A stretch of DNA of 37,449 nt from a bacterium D16-50. Lineage in GTDB: Bacteria > Bacillota > Clostridia > Lachnospirales > Lachnospiraceae. Below are positions 7,140 to 14,922 of the stretch, one piece after another. The position numbers and the translations under genes are program-made. Location of the stretch: contig RAZA01000036.1 in assembly GCA_003612485.1 (NCBI GenBank), positions 1 through 37,449 of the forward strand, written 5' to 3'. The stretch's first letter is position 1. Every line of letters begins with the position of its first letter. The notes under the pieces are model-generated. The model made no database searches. It was given only the letters and a program-made list of their open reading frames with translations, and was not told the DNA's origin.

Positions 7140-7997
7140 ATGTATTCTGAATGGGCGCAGGATGAGATCTGTATCGAAGAATTGGAAGTGTTCGCGCATC
7201 ACGGCGTATATCCTGAGGAGACCAGAGACGGGCAGCTTTTCTATGTGAACGCGGTGCTGCGCATGGATGTGGGGGCGGCGGGCCGGGAGGACGCTCTGGA
7301 GAAAACGGTGAACTACGGGGCCGTATGCAGATTCATCACGGCATGGATGCAGGAGCATACCTGCCTTCTTCTGGAGGCGGTGGCGGAGAGGCTGGCGGAG
7401 GCCGTTTTGCTGGAATATAGAGCGGCAGCGGCGGTGGAGCTGGAGATCCGAAAGCCCCATGCCCCCATTCGTCTGCCCTTTGGCTGCGTGTCCGTTAAGG
7501 TGCGCAGGCAGTGGCACAGAGCATATGTGGCGGTGGGGTCTAATCTGGGCAATCGGGAGGCCTACATTTCGGATGCTGTAAGGGCATTGAAAGAACATCC
7601 GCTGATAGAGGTGAGGAAGGTTTCGGACATGATCAACACCAAAGCCTACGGAGGCGTGGAGCAGGAGGATTTCTTAAACGGCGCTCTGGAGGTGGAGACG
7701 CTTTTGGGGCCGTGGGAGCTTCTGGAGGCCTTGCATGAGATCGAGAATAAAGCAGGCAGGGAGAGAACCGTGCATTGGGGTCCCAGAACTCTGGACTTGG
7801 ACATTTTGTTCTACGATAGGACATGCATTGAGACTGAGGATCTGGTGATTCCCCATCCGGATATGGAAAATAGGGAGTTCGTGCTGAGGCCCATGGTGCA
7901 GATAGCTCCCTATCTGAGACATCCCTTGAGAGGAAGGACGGTATCGGAGCTTCTGGGCAGGCTGGAAGAAGGGGAGGGAAATCTTCATAAAAGATAA
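7140..7997 (+). CDS. folK: Fused dihydroneopterin aldolase / 6-hydroxymethyl-dihydropterin pyrophosphokinase (FolB-FolK)
   Basis: Two consecutive folate enzymes in one 285-residue chain. Residues 1-122 are FolB (HHGVYPEE, VNYGAV, the catalytic-glutamate region LLLEAVAERLAE, and KPHAPI). Residues 127-285 are FolK (AYVAVGSNLGNRE near the start, RERTVHWGPRTLDLDIL for ATP/Mg binding, IPHPDMENREFVLRPM at the end). The fusion is common in Firmicutes and lets the aldolase product pass to the kinase, whose product feeds FolP upstream. The ATG follows AGGAGAAAG by a short spacing. It is the last gene of the folate run and converges with the Gx-transporter gene. Confidence 0.95.
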   Translation: MYSEWAQDEICIEELEVFAHHGVYPEETRDGQLFYVNAVLRMDVGAAGREDALEKTVNYGAVCRFITAWMQEHTCLLLEAVAERLAEAVLLEYRAAAAVELEIRKPHAPIRLPFGCVSVKVRRQWHRAYVAVGSNLGNREAYISDAVRALKEHPLIEVRKVSDMINTKAYGGVEQEDFLNGALEVETLLGPWELLEALHEIENKAGRERTVHWGPRTLDLDILFYDRTCIETEDLVIPHPDMENREFVLRPMVQIAPYLRHPLRGRTVSELLGRLEEGEGNLHKR

Positions 7998-8001
7998 AAA
8001 C

Positions 8002-8040
8002 CTCTATGAAAACAGCATGAAAAGATAGAGTTTCATAGAG
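8002..8040 (-). terminator. Hairpin terminator for the minus-strand Gx/NusG-II operon
   Basis: Arms CTCTATGAAA (8002-8011) and TTTCATAGAG (8031-8040) form a 10-bp stem; on the minus strand the stem is followed by GTTTTTATC. It sits between the folBK stop (7997) and the Gx-transporter stop (8044). The loop of 19 nt is long, and the plus strand lacks a T-tract. Confidence 0.65.
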
Positions 8041-8043
8041 TCC

Positions 8044-8550
8044 TCACGTCTTGGGGGGCAGGTGGGGCATCAGGTATCGTCCCGCCGCCTGAGCGCAGAA
8101 CCCGGTGAAGGCTCCGGTCAGGACTCCGCTGAGAGTCAAAAAGGGCAGATATGCCAGCACTCCGGGGGTGGAGGTCACTGCAAGGGCGGTGATAAGCTGG
8201 GCCATGTTGTGGGCAAGGCCGCCCATGGCGCCGGTGAGGAAGACCATCCTTTTGCAAAGCAGCTTCATGACAAGAGCCATGACCAAAAGGCTGAGAACGC
8301 CTCCCGCAAGGCTGTAGAGCAGGGACAGCGCCTGCCCGAATAGGAGGGCGGAGAGCCCTATCCTTGCGGACAGCACTATGGCGGCGTCCCGCAGGGAAAA
8401 ATGCCGCAGCAAAATCAGCGTCACCACATTGGCAAGTCCCAGCTTGACGCCCGGAAGGGGCACCAGTGGAGGGATTGCGCTCTCTGCTGCGTATATGGCG
8501 AGGGATATGGTGGCGAACATGGCCAGAAGAGTCAGCTTTTTGGTGGACAT
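8044..8550 (-). CDS. Gx transporter family membrane protein (heptaprenyl diphosphate synthase component I-like; EetB-like)
   Basis: A 168-residue, very hydrophobic protein with about five predicted membrane spans. The N-terminal MSTKKLTLLAMFATISLAIYAAES and the segment PLPGVKLGLANVVTLILL match the Gx-transporter / Hpre_diP_synt_I family. GGLAHNMAQL in the second half is another family hallmark. Despite the older name, these proteins resemble ECF-type substrate-binding membrane components rather than prenyl synthases. It lies downstream of a NusG-domain-II gene on the same strand, the pair seen in extracellular electron transfer loci (EetA/EetB). An AGGAGG site fixes the start. The substrate or partner is unknown; the electron-transfer role is inference from context. 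Confidence 0.85.
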   Translation of the reverse strand: MSTKKLTLLAMFATISLAIYAAESAIPPLVPLPGVKLGLANVVTLILLRHFSLRDAAIVLSARIGLSALLFGQALSLLYSLAGGVLSLLVMALVMKLLCKRMVFLTGAMGGLAHNMAQLITALAVTSTPGVLAYLPFLTLSGVLTGAFTGFCAQAAGRYLMPHLPPKT

Positions 8551-8664
8551 GGAAGCCTCCTTTTTATGTGGGCTTTTTTCGTAAACTTATTTTGATATGA
8601 TTTTTCCATTTTTCCATGTGGTTTTCATGGAGGGTTTTGTCTTTTATAAATTTGTCTTGGAATG

Positions 8665-9078
8665 TCAGTAAGTAATAATGTCGGGTTCTTGGGGTTCCCC
8701 GGAGGAGTCCGGGGCAGGTCGCAGCCGGATCACCAGCTTGTTTGGCAGACAGGTGATGGGCAGTCTGGAATCCTTTATGAAGCCCTGCTTCACGCAGAGC
8801 TTGTCGGGGCAGTCGGCGGAAAGGATGCCGATGCTGCCGGAACGGATTTCGATGCGGTTCGTTCCGCCGCCGGCGCTCTCCACGGTAAAGCTTCGACTTT
8901 CCGGGATGTCTTCTAGAGGAATGCTCATGATCAGGTTTCCGTCCTGATAAATATCGGCTATGTAAGCCGCGGGCTTTCCTGAGGGCAGCAGCAGAAAGAG
9001 CAGGCTGCATAGGCATATGGTGAAAAGGAAACCGGAAATGGCAACGGCGGCTCTTTTTTGTGTTTTTTCGGTATGCAC
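8665..9078 (-). CDS. NusG domain II-containing membrane-anchored protein (EetA-like)
   Basis: A 137-residue protein with one N-terminal membrane anchor (about residues 11-33, AVAISGFLFTICLCSLLFLL). An extracytoplasmic NusG-II beta domain follows: DGNLIMSIPLED, then the diagnostic IGILSADCPDKLCVKQGFI and ITCLPNKLVIRL. The domain's two cysteines (DCPDKLC) plus CLPNK are family-typical. These proteins are not transcription factors; they occur beside Gx transporters and ApbE enzymes in Firmicutes and have been linked to extracellular electron transfer. The start codon is GTG (9078) behind an AAAGG site. It precedes the Gx gene by 114 nt and is divergent from apbE. Confidence 0.85.
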   Translation of the reverse strand: MHTEKTQKRAAVAISGFLFTICLCSLLFLLLPSGKPAAYIADIYQDGNLIMSIPLEDIPESRSFTVESAGGGTNRIEIRSGSIGILSADCPDKLCVKQGFIKDSRLPITCLPNKLVIRLRPAPDSSGEPQEPDIITY

Positions 9079-9095
9079 GGGAATGGCCTTTCTGT

Positions 9096-9203
9096 CTAAA
9101 TGTGCCGGAGCGAGGCATGTAGGGTGTGTGTGCTATTTAAATGTGCCGGAGCGAGGCATGCAGGGTGTGTGCTGTCTAAATGTGCCGGAGCGAGGCGTGC
9201 AGG
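9096..9203 (+). repeat. Three copies of a ~40-bp tandem repeat between the NusG-II gene and apbE
   Basis: The string AAATGTGCCGGAGCGAGGC occurs with its TGTGCCGG core at 9101, 9142 and 9181 (spacings 41 and 39), each followed by a variant of ATGCAGGGTGTGTGCT. The array occupies most of the 188-bp divergent intergenic region, so any promoters of both genes must overlap or flank it. Not coding in either direction. Confidence 0.9.
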
Positions 9204-9266
9204 AGCTGCATGGGGACTCTGGAGCATCACTGTTACCGCTTCAGTATAGCAGAAGAGGGAGGAAAA

Positions 9267-10310
9267 ATGAAGAGGTTTTTATATGTGGCGCTGGGGACGA
9301 TGATTCTGCTGTGCGGCTGTGGCAGGAATTCGGCTTCCGAAACGGTTTCTCGGCAATATGTAGACGTAGCCATGGGCACTGTGGTACGGCAGGTGGTCTA
9401 CTGTTCCGAGGAGGCTGCGGCGGAGGCGTTTTCCGGCAGGGCCATGGAGCTTTTGGAGGAGCTTGAGGGGGAGCTGCTGTCATGGAGGCTGGAGAACTCT
9501 CAGGTGTACAGCGTGAACGCTTCCGGGGGAAATGAGGAGGGTGTCCGTCTTTCGGAAGAGCTGGCGGAGATTCTGAGGCAGTGTCTGAAGCTTTATGGGG
9601 ACTCGGAGGGAGCATTCGATGTAACCATGGGTTCTGCGGTGCGTCTCTGGAACATAGATCAATGGGCGGCGGGGCAGCAGGAGGGGGAGTTCGAGCTGCC
9701 CGATCCTCAGGAGCTGAAGCAGACGCTGGAGATTTGCGGAAGCGGCAGGCTGAAGCTTGGGGAGGGAGAGGCCCCGGTGCTCTATCTGCCGGAGGGGATG
9801 CAGCTGGATCTGGGAGCGGTCGGGAAAGGGCTGGCCCTGACCGAGCTTCTTGGGCTGCTGGAGAAGGAGTCCCGGATCACCGGGGCAGTGATATCCGTGG
9901 GCGGAAGCGTGCTGACTTATGGGAGCAAGCCCGACGGGAGCAGCTGGCGGGTGGGGATTCCGGATCCGGCGGACACCTCCTCCAGTGTGGGGATATTGTC
10001 TTTGGAGGGACAGTGGTGCGTCTCCACTTCAGGGGACTATGAGCGGTATGCGGAGGTGGACGGGGTCAGATATCACCATATTCTGGACCCTGCCACCGGG
10101 TATCCGGCGGACAGCGGGGTAAGGAGCGTGACCGTGCTGACCAGAGAGGGGCTTATAGGGGATGGGCTGTCCACAGCCTGCTTTATCCTGGGGCCCCGGA
10201 AGGGGATGGAGCTGGCTGGGAAGTACGGGGCGGAGGTACTGTTTGTTCTGGAGGACGGAAAAATTGTGATGTCGGAGGGCATGGAGAAGACTTACTTTCA
10301 AAGGCAGTGA
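9267..10310 (+). CDS. apbE: FAD:protein FMN transferase, lipoprotein (ApbE family)
   Basis: A 347-residue exported enzyme that attaches FMN covalently to threonine or serine residues of partner flavoproteins using FAD and Mg2+. The N-terminus is a lipoprotein signal (MKRFLYVALGTMILLCGC, lipidated Cys18). Family motifs follow in order: MGTVV, LDLGAVGKGLALTELL, SVGGSVLTYG, WRVGIPDP, VSTSGDYERY, HHILDPATGYP and the Mg-site segment DGLSTACFILG. GGGAGG just before the ATG sets this start; an upstream in-frame start would destroy the signal peptide. It is divergent from the NusG-II/Gx pair, suggesting a flavinylated partner encoded elsewhere, since none with an FMN-binding domain is in the window. 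Confidence 0.93.
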   Translation: MKRFLYVALGTMILLCGCGRNSASETVSRQYVDVAMGTVVRQVVYCSEEAAAEAFSGRAMELLEELEGELLSWRLENSQVYSVNASGGNEEGVRLSEELAEILRQCLKLYGDSEGAFDVTMGSAVRLWNIDQWAAGQQEGEFELPDPQELKQTLEICGSGRLKLGEGEAPVLYLPEGMQLDLGAVGKGLALTELLGLLEKESRITGAVISVGGSVLTYGSKPDGSSWRVGIPDPADTSSSVGILSLEGQWCVSTSGDYERYAEVDGVRYHHILDPATGYPADSGVRSVTVLTREGLIGDGLSTACFILGPRKGMELAGKYGAEVLFVLEDGKIVMSEGMEKTYFQRQ

Positions 10311-10498
10311 GTCAAGAGGGGCTTTGCCTAAACAGCGGGTAAACAGCGGGGTATCGGCTGCTGCTTAGTCTCCGCCTCAAAATTATATTTGCGAAGAGAA
10401 AAGAATTGGTATAGAATAAGGGAAGAAGGCGGAAAAGAGCTTTGAGAGAAAGCTTACGGGTTTGACGGATGCGCTGAAGCCTGCAGAGAGGTAGAGCC

Positions 10499-10843
10499 AT
10501 GGAAGGAAATATGTATCTTCATGTGAACCATGAGACCTTAAAGGATATAGACGAAAAAATGCCCCCTGAGGAGGAGCTGCTGGATCTGGCGGAGTTTTTC
10601 AAGGTGTTCGGGGACGGCACGAGGCTGAAGATTCTCTATGTGCTGCTGAGTGCGGAGATGTGCGTGTTTGACATTGCGGCGGTACTGGGGATGTCCCAGT
10701 CAGCGATTTCCCACCAGCTGCGGGTGCTGAAGCAGATGGCGCTGGTGAAAAACCGCCGGGAAGGCAAGACCATATTTTATTCTCTGGCAGACGCCCATAT
10801 CGTTACCATCCTCAGCCAGGGACTTGACCATATCGAGGAATGA
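10499..10843 (+). CDS. ArsR/SmtB family zinc-type metalloregulator
   Basis: A 114-residue winged-helix repressor. The DNA-reading helix is MSQSAISHQLRVLK, and the wing is NRREGKTIFYSL. The C-terminal helix carries DAH followed ten residues later by HIEE, that is the D-x-H-x10-H-x-x-E pattern. This defines the alpha-5 zinc site of SmtB/CzrA sensors and suggests derepression by Zn(II) or Co(II). The alpha-3 cysteine pair of cadmium/lead sensors is reduced to one Cys (EMCVFD), so a zinc-type sensor is favoured. An alternative start is MYLHVN (10511). No metal efflux gene is adjacent, so its target is unknown; the gene may only regulate itself. Confidence 0.88.
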   Translation: MEGNMYLHVNHETLKDIDEKMPPEEELLDLAEFFKVFGDGTRLKILYVLLSAEMCVFDIAAVLGMSQSAISHQLRVLKQMALVKNRREGKTIFYSLADAHIVTILSQGLDHIEE

Positions 10844-10862
10844 GGATCCGTCCTCATTCCTC
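10835..10862. terminator. Palindrome formed by the 3' ends of two convergent genes
   Basis: A perfect 12-bp stem GAGGAATGAGGA (10835-10846) with a TCCG loop and TCCTCATTCCTC (10851-10862). Both stop codons (TGA of the ArsR gene at 10841-10843; TGA of the DUF5050 gene, complement of 10854-10856) lie inside the stem. Each gene ends with the same GAGGAATGA. No T-tract follows on either strand, so intrinsic termination is uncertain; it may mainly form a protective 3' hairpin on both mRNAs. Confidence 0.6.
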
Positions 10863-11867
10863 CGCCGCCTGAGCTGCCGCCTGAAAGGGCTCGAAATAGC
10901 CGGTGCCCAGACGGGAGTGATATAGGACGGAGTCATTTCCGAATTCCTGAAAATACACATACTGGGAGCTCATGTTGATGTGGGTATAGTTGCCCTGAGC
11001 GATGACCTTCACATCGGTGCCGTCGGTGCGCATGCACTTCAGCTGCGGGTCTGCGCCGTTCTTCTGATAATAAATATAACCGCCTCCCACATTGAAACAG
11101 TCTGCCCGATCCTGCGTCAGGATTTCTATCATATTCTGGGACATGGAATAACGGCAGAGCCTGTAATTGTTAGCCACATCCATATAGTATACATAGTCGC
11201 CCTCCAGTATGGGATACCAGAGGTTGCCCCGCCATACCTCCCGGGGGGTGTCGGTGGCGGTGTCCAAGGCGTAAAGATAATGGTTGCTTTCTGTACCGTT
11301 GTAATAGATGGTGCCGTTTACGGCGCAGGCAGGGTTGATGGGGAAGGTTCCCAGCTCCTCTCTGTCGGAATTGTCGATTTTGAGCTTGGAAAACCGGGGG
11401 CCGGAGCTGGTGGAGGTGAGCAGATAAAGATAATTGTCCACCAGCTGGGCCATTGTGACCACCTCCCGGATCAGAGAGGTGGAATTGCTTCCGTTCAGCC
11501 TGCAGCGCTCCAGAGAGCGGACGTTGAAGGGCTCGCTGAAGTCGGTGGTCTTGGTGGCGCCGGTCTGGAAATAGTAGAGGTATTTTCCGCCGGCCAGAAT
11601 ATTCTGCACCTTCAGGGTATTGATCCGTTTCAGACCGCTCTCGTCCGGGTTCATTTTGTACAGACTGCCGCCCTCAAAGGTATTGGAAAAATAAACAACA
11701 CCGTCATATTCACACACCAGACCTCCGTTGTTGAGATTGCCCGCGGTATTGCCTACGGTTCCCGCCGGATTCATGGTAATGCGCTGGGACAGCATGATGA
11801 TGCTCATCAGGGCAATCACGAGGATCGCCGCCACTACTGATAATACGATTTTAGCTTCTTTTTTCAT
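10854..11867 (-). CDS. DUF5050 domain membrane-anchored beta-propeller-like protein
   Basis: A 337-residue protein with a short basic N-terminus and one membrane anchor (about residues 7-25, VLSVVAAILVIALMSIIML), so most of it is extracytoplasmic. The rest consists of repeated blades with the motif 'G-YVYY--------L-R---DG': for example GVVYFSNTFEGGSLYKMNPD, KYLYYF, GTIYYN, DYVYYMD, GYIYYQKN and QYVYFQEFG. This is the DUF5050/prolow-density-receptor-like propeller pattern common in Clostridia. No catalytic residues are evident; binding or cell-surface scaffolding is only a guess. Start: ATG with AGGTG six bases upstream; the in-frame GTG nine bases earlier overlaps that site. It converges with the ArsR gene. 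Confidence 0.8.
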   Translation of the reverse strand: MKKEAKIVLSVVAAILVIALMSIIMLSQRITMNPAGTVGNTAGNLNNGGLVCEYDGVVYFSNTFEGGSLYKMNPDESGLKRINTLKVQNILAGGKYLYYFQTGATKTTDFSEPFNVRSLERCRLNGSNSTSLIREVVTMAQLVDNYLYLLTSTSSGPRFSKLKIDNSDREELGTFPINPACAVNGTIYYNGTESNHYLYALDTATDTPREVWRGNLWYPILEGDYVYYMDVANNYRLCRYSMSQNMIEILTQDRADCFNVGGGYIYYQKNGADPQLKCMRTDGTDVKVIAQGNYTHINMSSQYVYFQEFGNDSVLYHSRLGTGYFEPFQAAAQAAEE

Positions 11868-12029
11868 GATAATCACCTATTCTGAAGAATACTTTGGGCC
11901 ATTGGGCCGTGCAGCAACGGGTTGCAGGGCAAATGTATGGCGCATCTACATTTTACACCCCTTTTCGCTTGCTATCAAGATTGTTTTGTTATAAGATAGA
12001 AAAAAGTGGTTGCAAAGGAGTCGCATACG

Positions 12030-13154
12030 ATGGACTTATCAAAACTGAGGGAACAGATAGACGAGATAGACGGCAAGATCGTGGAGCTGTACCAGCGGCG
12101 CATGGACGTCAGCAGGGAGGTGGCGGAGTACAAGATCGCCACGGGCAGAAATGTTCTGGACAAGCAGAGGGAGCTGGAGAAGCTGGCGAAGGTGAGGGCC
12201 CTTGCCCACGGCGAGTTCAACGCCAGAGGAGTGCAGGAGCTGTTTGAGCAGATCATGTCCATGAGCAGGAAGCTGCAGTATCAGTGCCTGACGGAGAGCG
12301 GGAGCCTTGGAAGGCTGCCTTTCATCGGCGTGGACAGTCTGGAGACGGAGAATGCCAGAGTGGTGTTTCAGGGGGCGGAGGGCTCCTATTCTCAGGCGGC
12401 CATGCTGCAGTACTTCGGCCGGGACGTGAAAAGCTTTCATGTGGACACCTTTCGGGACGCCATGAATGCCATAGACGACGGGAGAGCGGATTTTGCGGTG
12501 CTGCCCATAGAGAATTCCACGGCGGGGATCGTCAGCGAGATATATGATCTGCTGCAGGAGTACGAAAATTATATAGTAGGAGAGCAGATCATCGGCATAG
12601 AACACTGCCTGCTGGGGGTTCCGGGGGCAAGTCTGGAAGGGATCAGGAAGGTGTTTTCCCATCCCCAGTCCCTGATGCAGAGTTCAAAATATCTGGCGGA
12701 GCACGGCTGGCAGCAGATCAGTATGCTGAACAATGCCTTTGCGGCCAGAAAGGTGGCGGAGGACAGGGATCCGGCTCAGGCCGCAGTGGCCAGCGAGCAT
12801 GCCGCCGGAGTCTATGGTCTGGAGGTGCTGCAGAGGCGGGTGAATCAGTCCGGGACCAACTCCACCAGATTCATTATCGTGACAAATCAGAAAATATTCC
12901 GGAAGGATGCGGGAAAGGTGAGCATCTGTTTCGAGGTGGCCCACGAGAGCGGTTCTTTGTATCATATGCTGTCTCATTTCATCTATAACGACCTGAATAT
13001 GACAAAGATAGAGAGCAGGCCCATCGAGGACAGAAACTGGGAGTACCGCTTTTTTATCGACTTCGAGGGGAACCTTGCGGACGGGGCGGTTAAAAACGCT
13101 CTGAGGGGTCTTCGGGAAGAGGCCCGGAATATGAAGATTCTGGGGAACTATTGA
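12030..13154 (+). CDS. pheA: Bifunctional chorismate mutase / prephenate dehydratase PheA
   Basis: Converts chorismate to prephenate and then to phenylpyruvate, the committed route to phenylalanine. The 374 residues split into an N-terminal AroQ-type chorismate mutase (residues 1-85, LREQIDEIDGKIVELYQRRMD), a prephenate dehydratase domain (about 110-285, beginning VVFQGAEGSYSQAAM and containing the catalytic GTNSTRFIIV), and a C-terminal ACT domain with the phenylalanine-binding ESRPI motif. AAAGGAG nine bases before ATG sets the start. The 162-bp gap upstream contains no T-box or recognisable leader peptide. The downstream DUF815 gene begins directly after the stop codon. Confidence 0.95.
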   Translation: MDLSKLREQIDEIDGKIVELYQRRMDVSREVAEYKIATGRNVLDKQRELEKLAKVRALAHGEFNARGVQELFEQIMSMSRKLQYQCLTESGSLGRLPFIGVDSLETENARVVFQGAEGSYSQAAMLQYFGRDVKSFHVDTFRDAMNAIDDGRADFAVLPIENSTAGIVSEIYDLLQEYENYIVGEQIIGIEHCLLGVPGASLEGIRKVFSHPQSLMQSSKYLAEHGWQQISMLNNAFAARKVAEDRDPAQAAVASEHAAGVYGLEVLQRRVNQSGTNSTRFIIVTNQKIFRKDAGKVSICFEVAHESGSLYHMLSHFIYNDLNMTKIESRPIEDRNWEYRFFIDFEGNLADGAVKNALRGLREEARNMKILGNY

Positions 13155-13169
13155 ATGGGAGCAAAGGGT

Positions 13170-14516
13170 ATGAGAAGGCAGGAATTGATTTTATATAGGA
13201 TATTTCAGGAGGACCGGGACAGGCTGCTGAGAGAGATAGCGGAGCTTGCGGAGGACTATGAAGACGGAATTATGAACAAGGCTGTGGGGGGAACCCGGGC
13301 TGAGAGGGAGATGGCCGCCCGGCTCTATGGTTTCCTTCACGGGCTTTTAGAGCTGGCGGGAACTTACGGGTTTCACGGCAATCTGTGGCACTGCTATCTG
13401 GCCCATCTGCTGGTGACTCATGAGAACAGCTACAGCCGCAGCTGTGAGATGCGGGGGGCGGTTCCGGGAACCGTCAACCATGCGGCGCTGCATGACATGG
13501 AGATATTCAAGGAGTTTTTTGACTATGACTTCGGTCCTATATGCGAAAGGCTCCATGTGGCCGGATTTTCCATGGCGGAGGATTATCAGGGAAACAGTCT
13601 GGAGAGCAGGGTCTACAATGCCCGAATCTGCGCCCGGATCTGCGAGCTGGCCGTGAAGCTGGGGCAGGCAGCAACGGCGGAGGAGATGAAGGCGGTGCTG
13701 ACGGATTTCTACCGGGAGTACGGCGTGGGCAAGCTTGGACTACATAAATGCTTCCGCATAGGCAGAGATGAGGACGGGAGAGCCTGCATACAGCCGGTGC
13801 CCCGCATAGCTCATGTGAGGCTGGAGGATCTGGTGGGGTACGAGATTCCGAAAGAAAAGCTTATCAACAATACGGACGCCTTCGTGGCGGGCAGGGCGGC
13901 CAACAACTGCCTGCTGTTCGGGGACGCGGGCACGGGCAAGTCCTCCTGCATCAAGGCCATCGCCAACGAATATTATGACAAGGGCCTGAGGGTCATTGAG
14001 GTGTACAAGCATCAGTTTCAGGATCTGAACCGGATCATCAGCCAGATCAAGGGCCGCAACTATAAGTTCATTATCTTTATGGACGATCTGAGCTTTGAGG
14101 ATTTCGAGATCGAATACAAATACCTGAAGGCGGTGATCGAAGGTGGGCTGGAAAAGAAGCCGGAGAATGTTCTGATCTATGCCACCTCCAACCGCCGGCA
14201 CCTGATCCGGGAGAACTACGGGGATAAGACGGAGGACGGCAGTCTTTCGGAGGCGCGGCAGGACATGCACACCAGCGATACCGTGCAGGAGAAGCTGTCC
14301 TTGGTGTACCGCTTCGGAGTCACCATCTATTTCGGCGCCCCGGACAAGAAGCAGTTTCAGGGCATCGTGAAGGTTCTGGCGGAGAGAAACGGCGTGAACA
14401 TGCCGCAGGAGGAGCTTTTCCTTGCGGCCAATAAGTGGGAGCTGGCCCACGGGGGGCTTTCCGGACGGACCGCCCAGCAGTTCATAGACTATCTGAAGGG
14501 CAGCGGGGATCTATAA
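13170..14516 (+). CDS. DUF815 family AAA+ ATPase
   Basis: A 448-residue cytoplasmic P-loop ATPase. Walker A is LLFGDAGTGKSSCIKAIANEYY, of which GDAGTGKS is the nucleotide loop; Walker B is FIIFMDDLSFED; and sensor-1 is LIYATSNRRHL. This set is highly characteristic of DUF815. The N-terminal 200 residues are helical and less conserved. The family's substrate is not established. An in-frame ATG abuts the pheA stop (13155), but 13170 is preferred because GGGAG and AAAGGG precede it. The tight spacing implies co-transcription and perhaps translational coupling with pheA, though no functional link is known. A repeat array follows. Confidence 0.88.
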   Translation: MRRQELILYRIFQEDRDRLLREIAELAEDYEDGIMNKAVGGTRAEREMAARLYGFLHGLLELAGTYGFHGNLWHCYLAHLLVTHENSYSRSCEMRGAVPGTVNHAALHDMEIFKEFFDYDFGPICERLHVAGFSMAEDYQGNSLESRVYNARICARICELAVKLGQAATAEEMKAVLTDFYREYGVGKLGLHKCFRIGRDEDGRACIQPVPRIAHVRLEDLVGYEIPKEKLINNTDAFVAGRAANNCLLFGDAGTGKSSCIKAIANEYYDKGLRVIEVYKHQFQDLNRIISQIKGRNYKFIIFMDDLSFEDFEIEYKYLKAVIEGGLEKKPENVLIYATSNRRHLIRENYGDKTEDGSLSEARQDMHTSDTVQEKLSLVYRFGVTIYFGAPDKKQFQGIVKVLAERNGVNMPQEELFLAANKWELAHGGLSGRTAQQFIDYLKGSGDL

Positions 14517-14568
14517 CTTTTATGCATATACTTTTTGCACGTGCTTATGTCTGAGAAGGGGCGGCTAA

Positions 14569-14860
14569 AGGGCAGAGCTGCGGGGCCTGCGGTGGGGAGG
14601 GAGTCCAAGGGCAGAGCTGCGGGGCCTGCAGCGGGGAGGGAGTCCAAGGGCAGAGCTACGGGAGCCTGCAGCGGGGAGGTAGTCCAAGGGCAGAGCTACG
14701 GGAGCCTGCAGCGGGGAGGTAGTCCAAGGGCAGAGCTGCGGGGGCCTGCAGCGGGGAGGTAGTCCAAGGGCAGAGCTGCGGGGGCCTGCAGCGGGCAGGT
14801 ATTCCAAGGGCAGAGCTGCGGGAGCCTGCAGCGGACAGGCAGCCCAAAGGGCAGGGAAGT
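14569..14860 (+). repeat. ~40-bp GC-rich tandem repeat array upstream of ppx
   Basis: This accounts for most of the 406-bp gap between the DUF815 gene and ppx. The string GGCAGAGCT recurs at 14571, 14610, 14649, 14689, 14729, 14769 and 14809, with a degenerate final copy at 14850 (GGCAGGGAA). Spacings are 39, 39, 40, 40, 40, 40 and 41 bp. Each unit also contains GCCTGCAGCGGGGAGG and AGTCCAA. Reading frames that cross it are open by composition but shift with each unit, so it is not a protein. Confidence 0.95.
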
Positions 14861-14922
14861 GCATAAATAGGATGGCTGCGGAACGGCGGAATAGGCAAAA
14901 GACATTAGGAGAGGGGTATGAT

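Noticed and set aside
11877..12029. Possible T-box or leader peptide upstream of pheA
   Set aside because: The gap is only about 150 nt, with no T-box consensus and no Phe-rich short frame.
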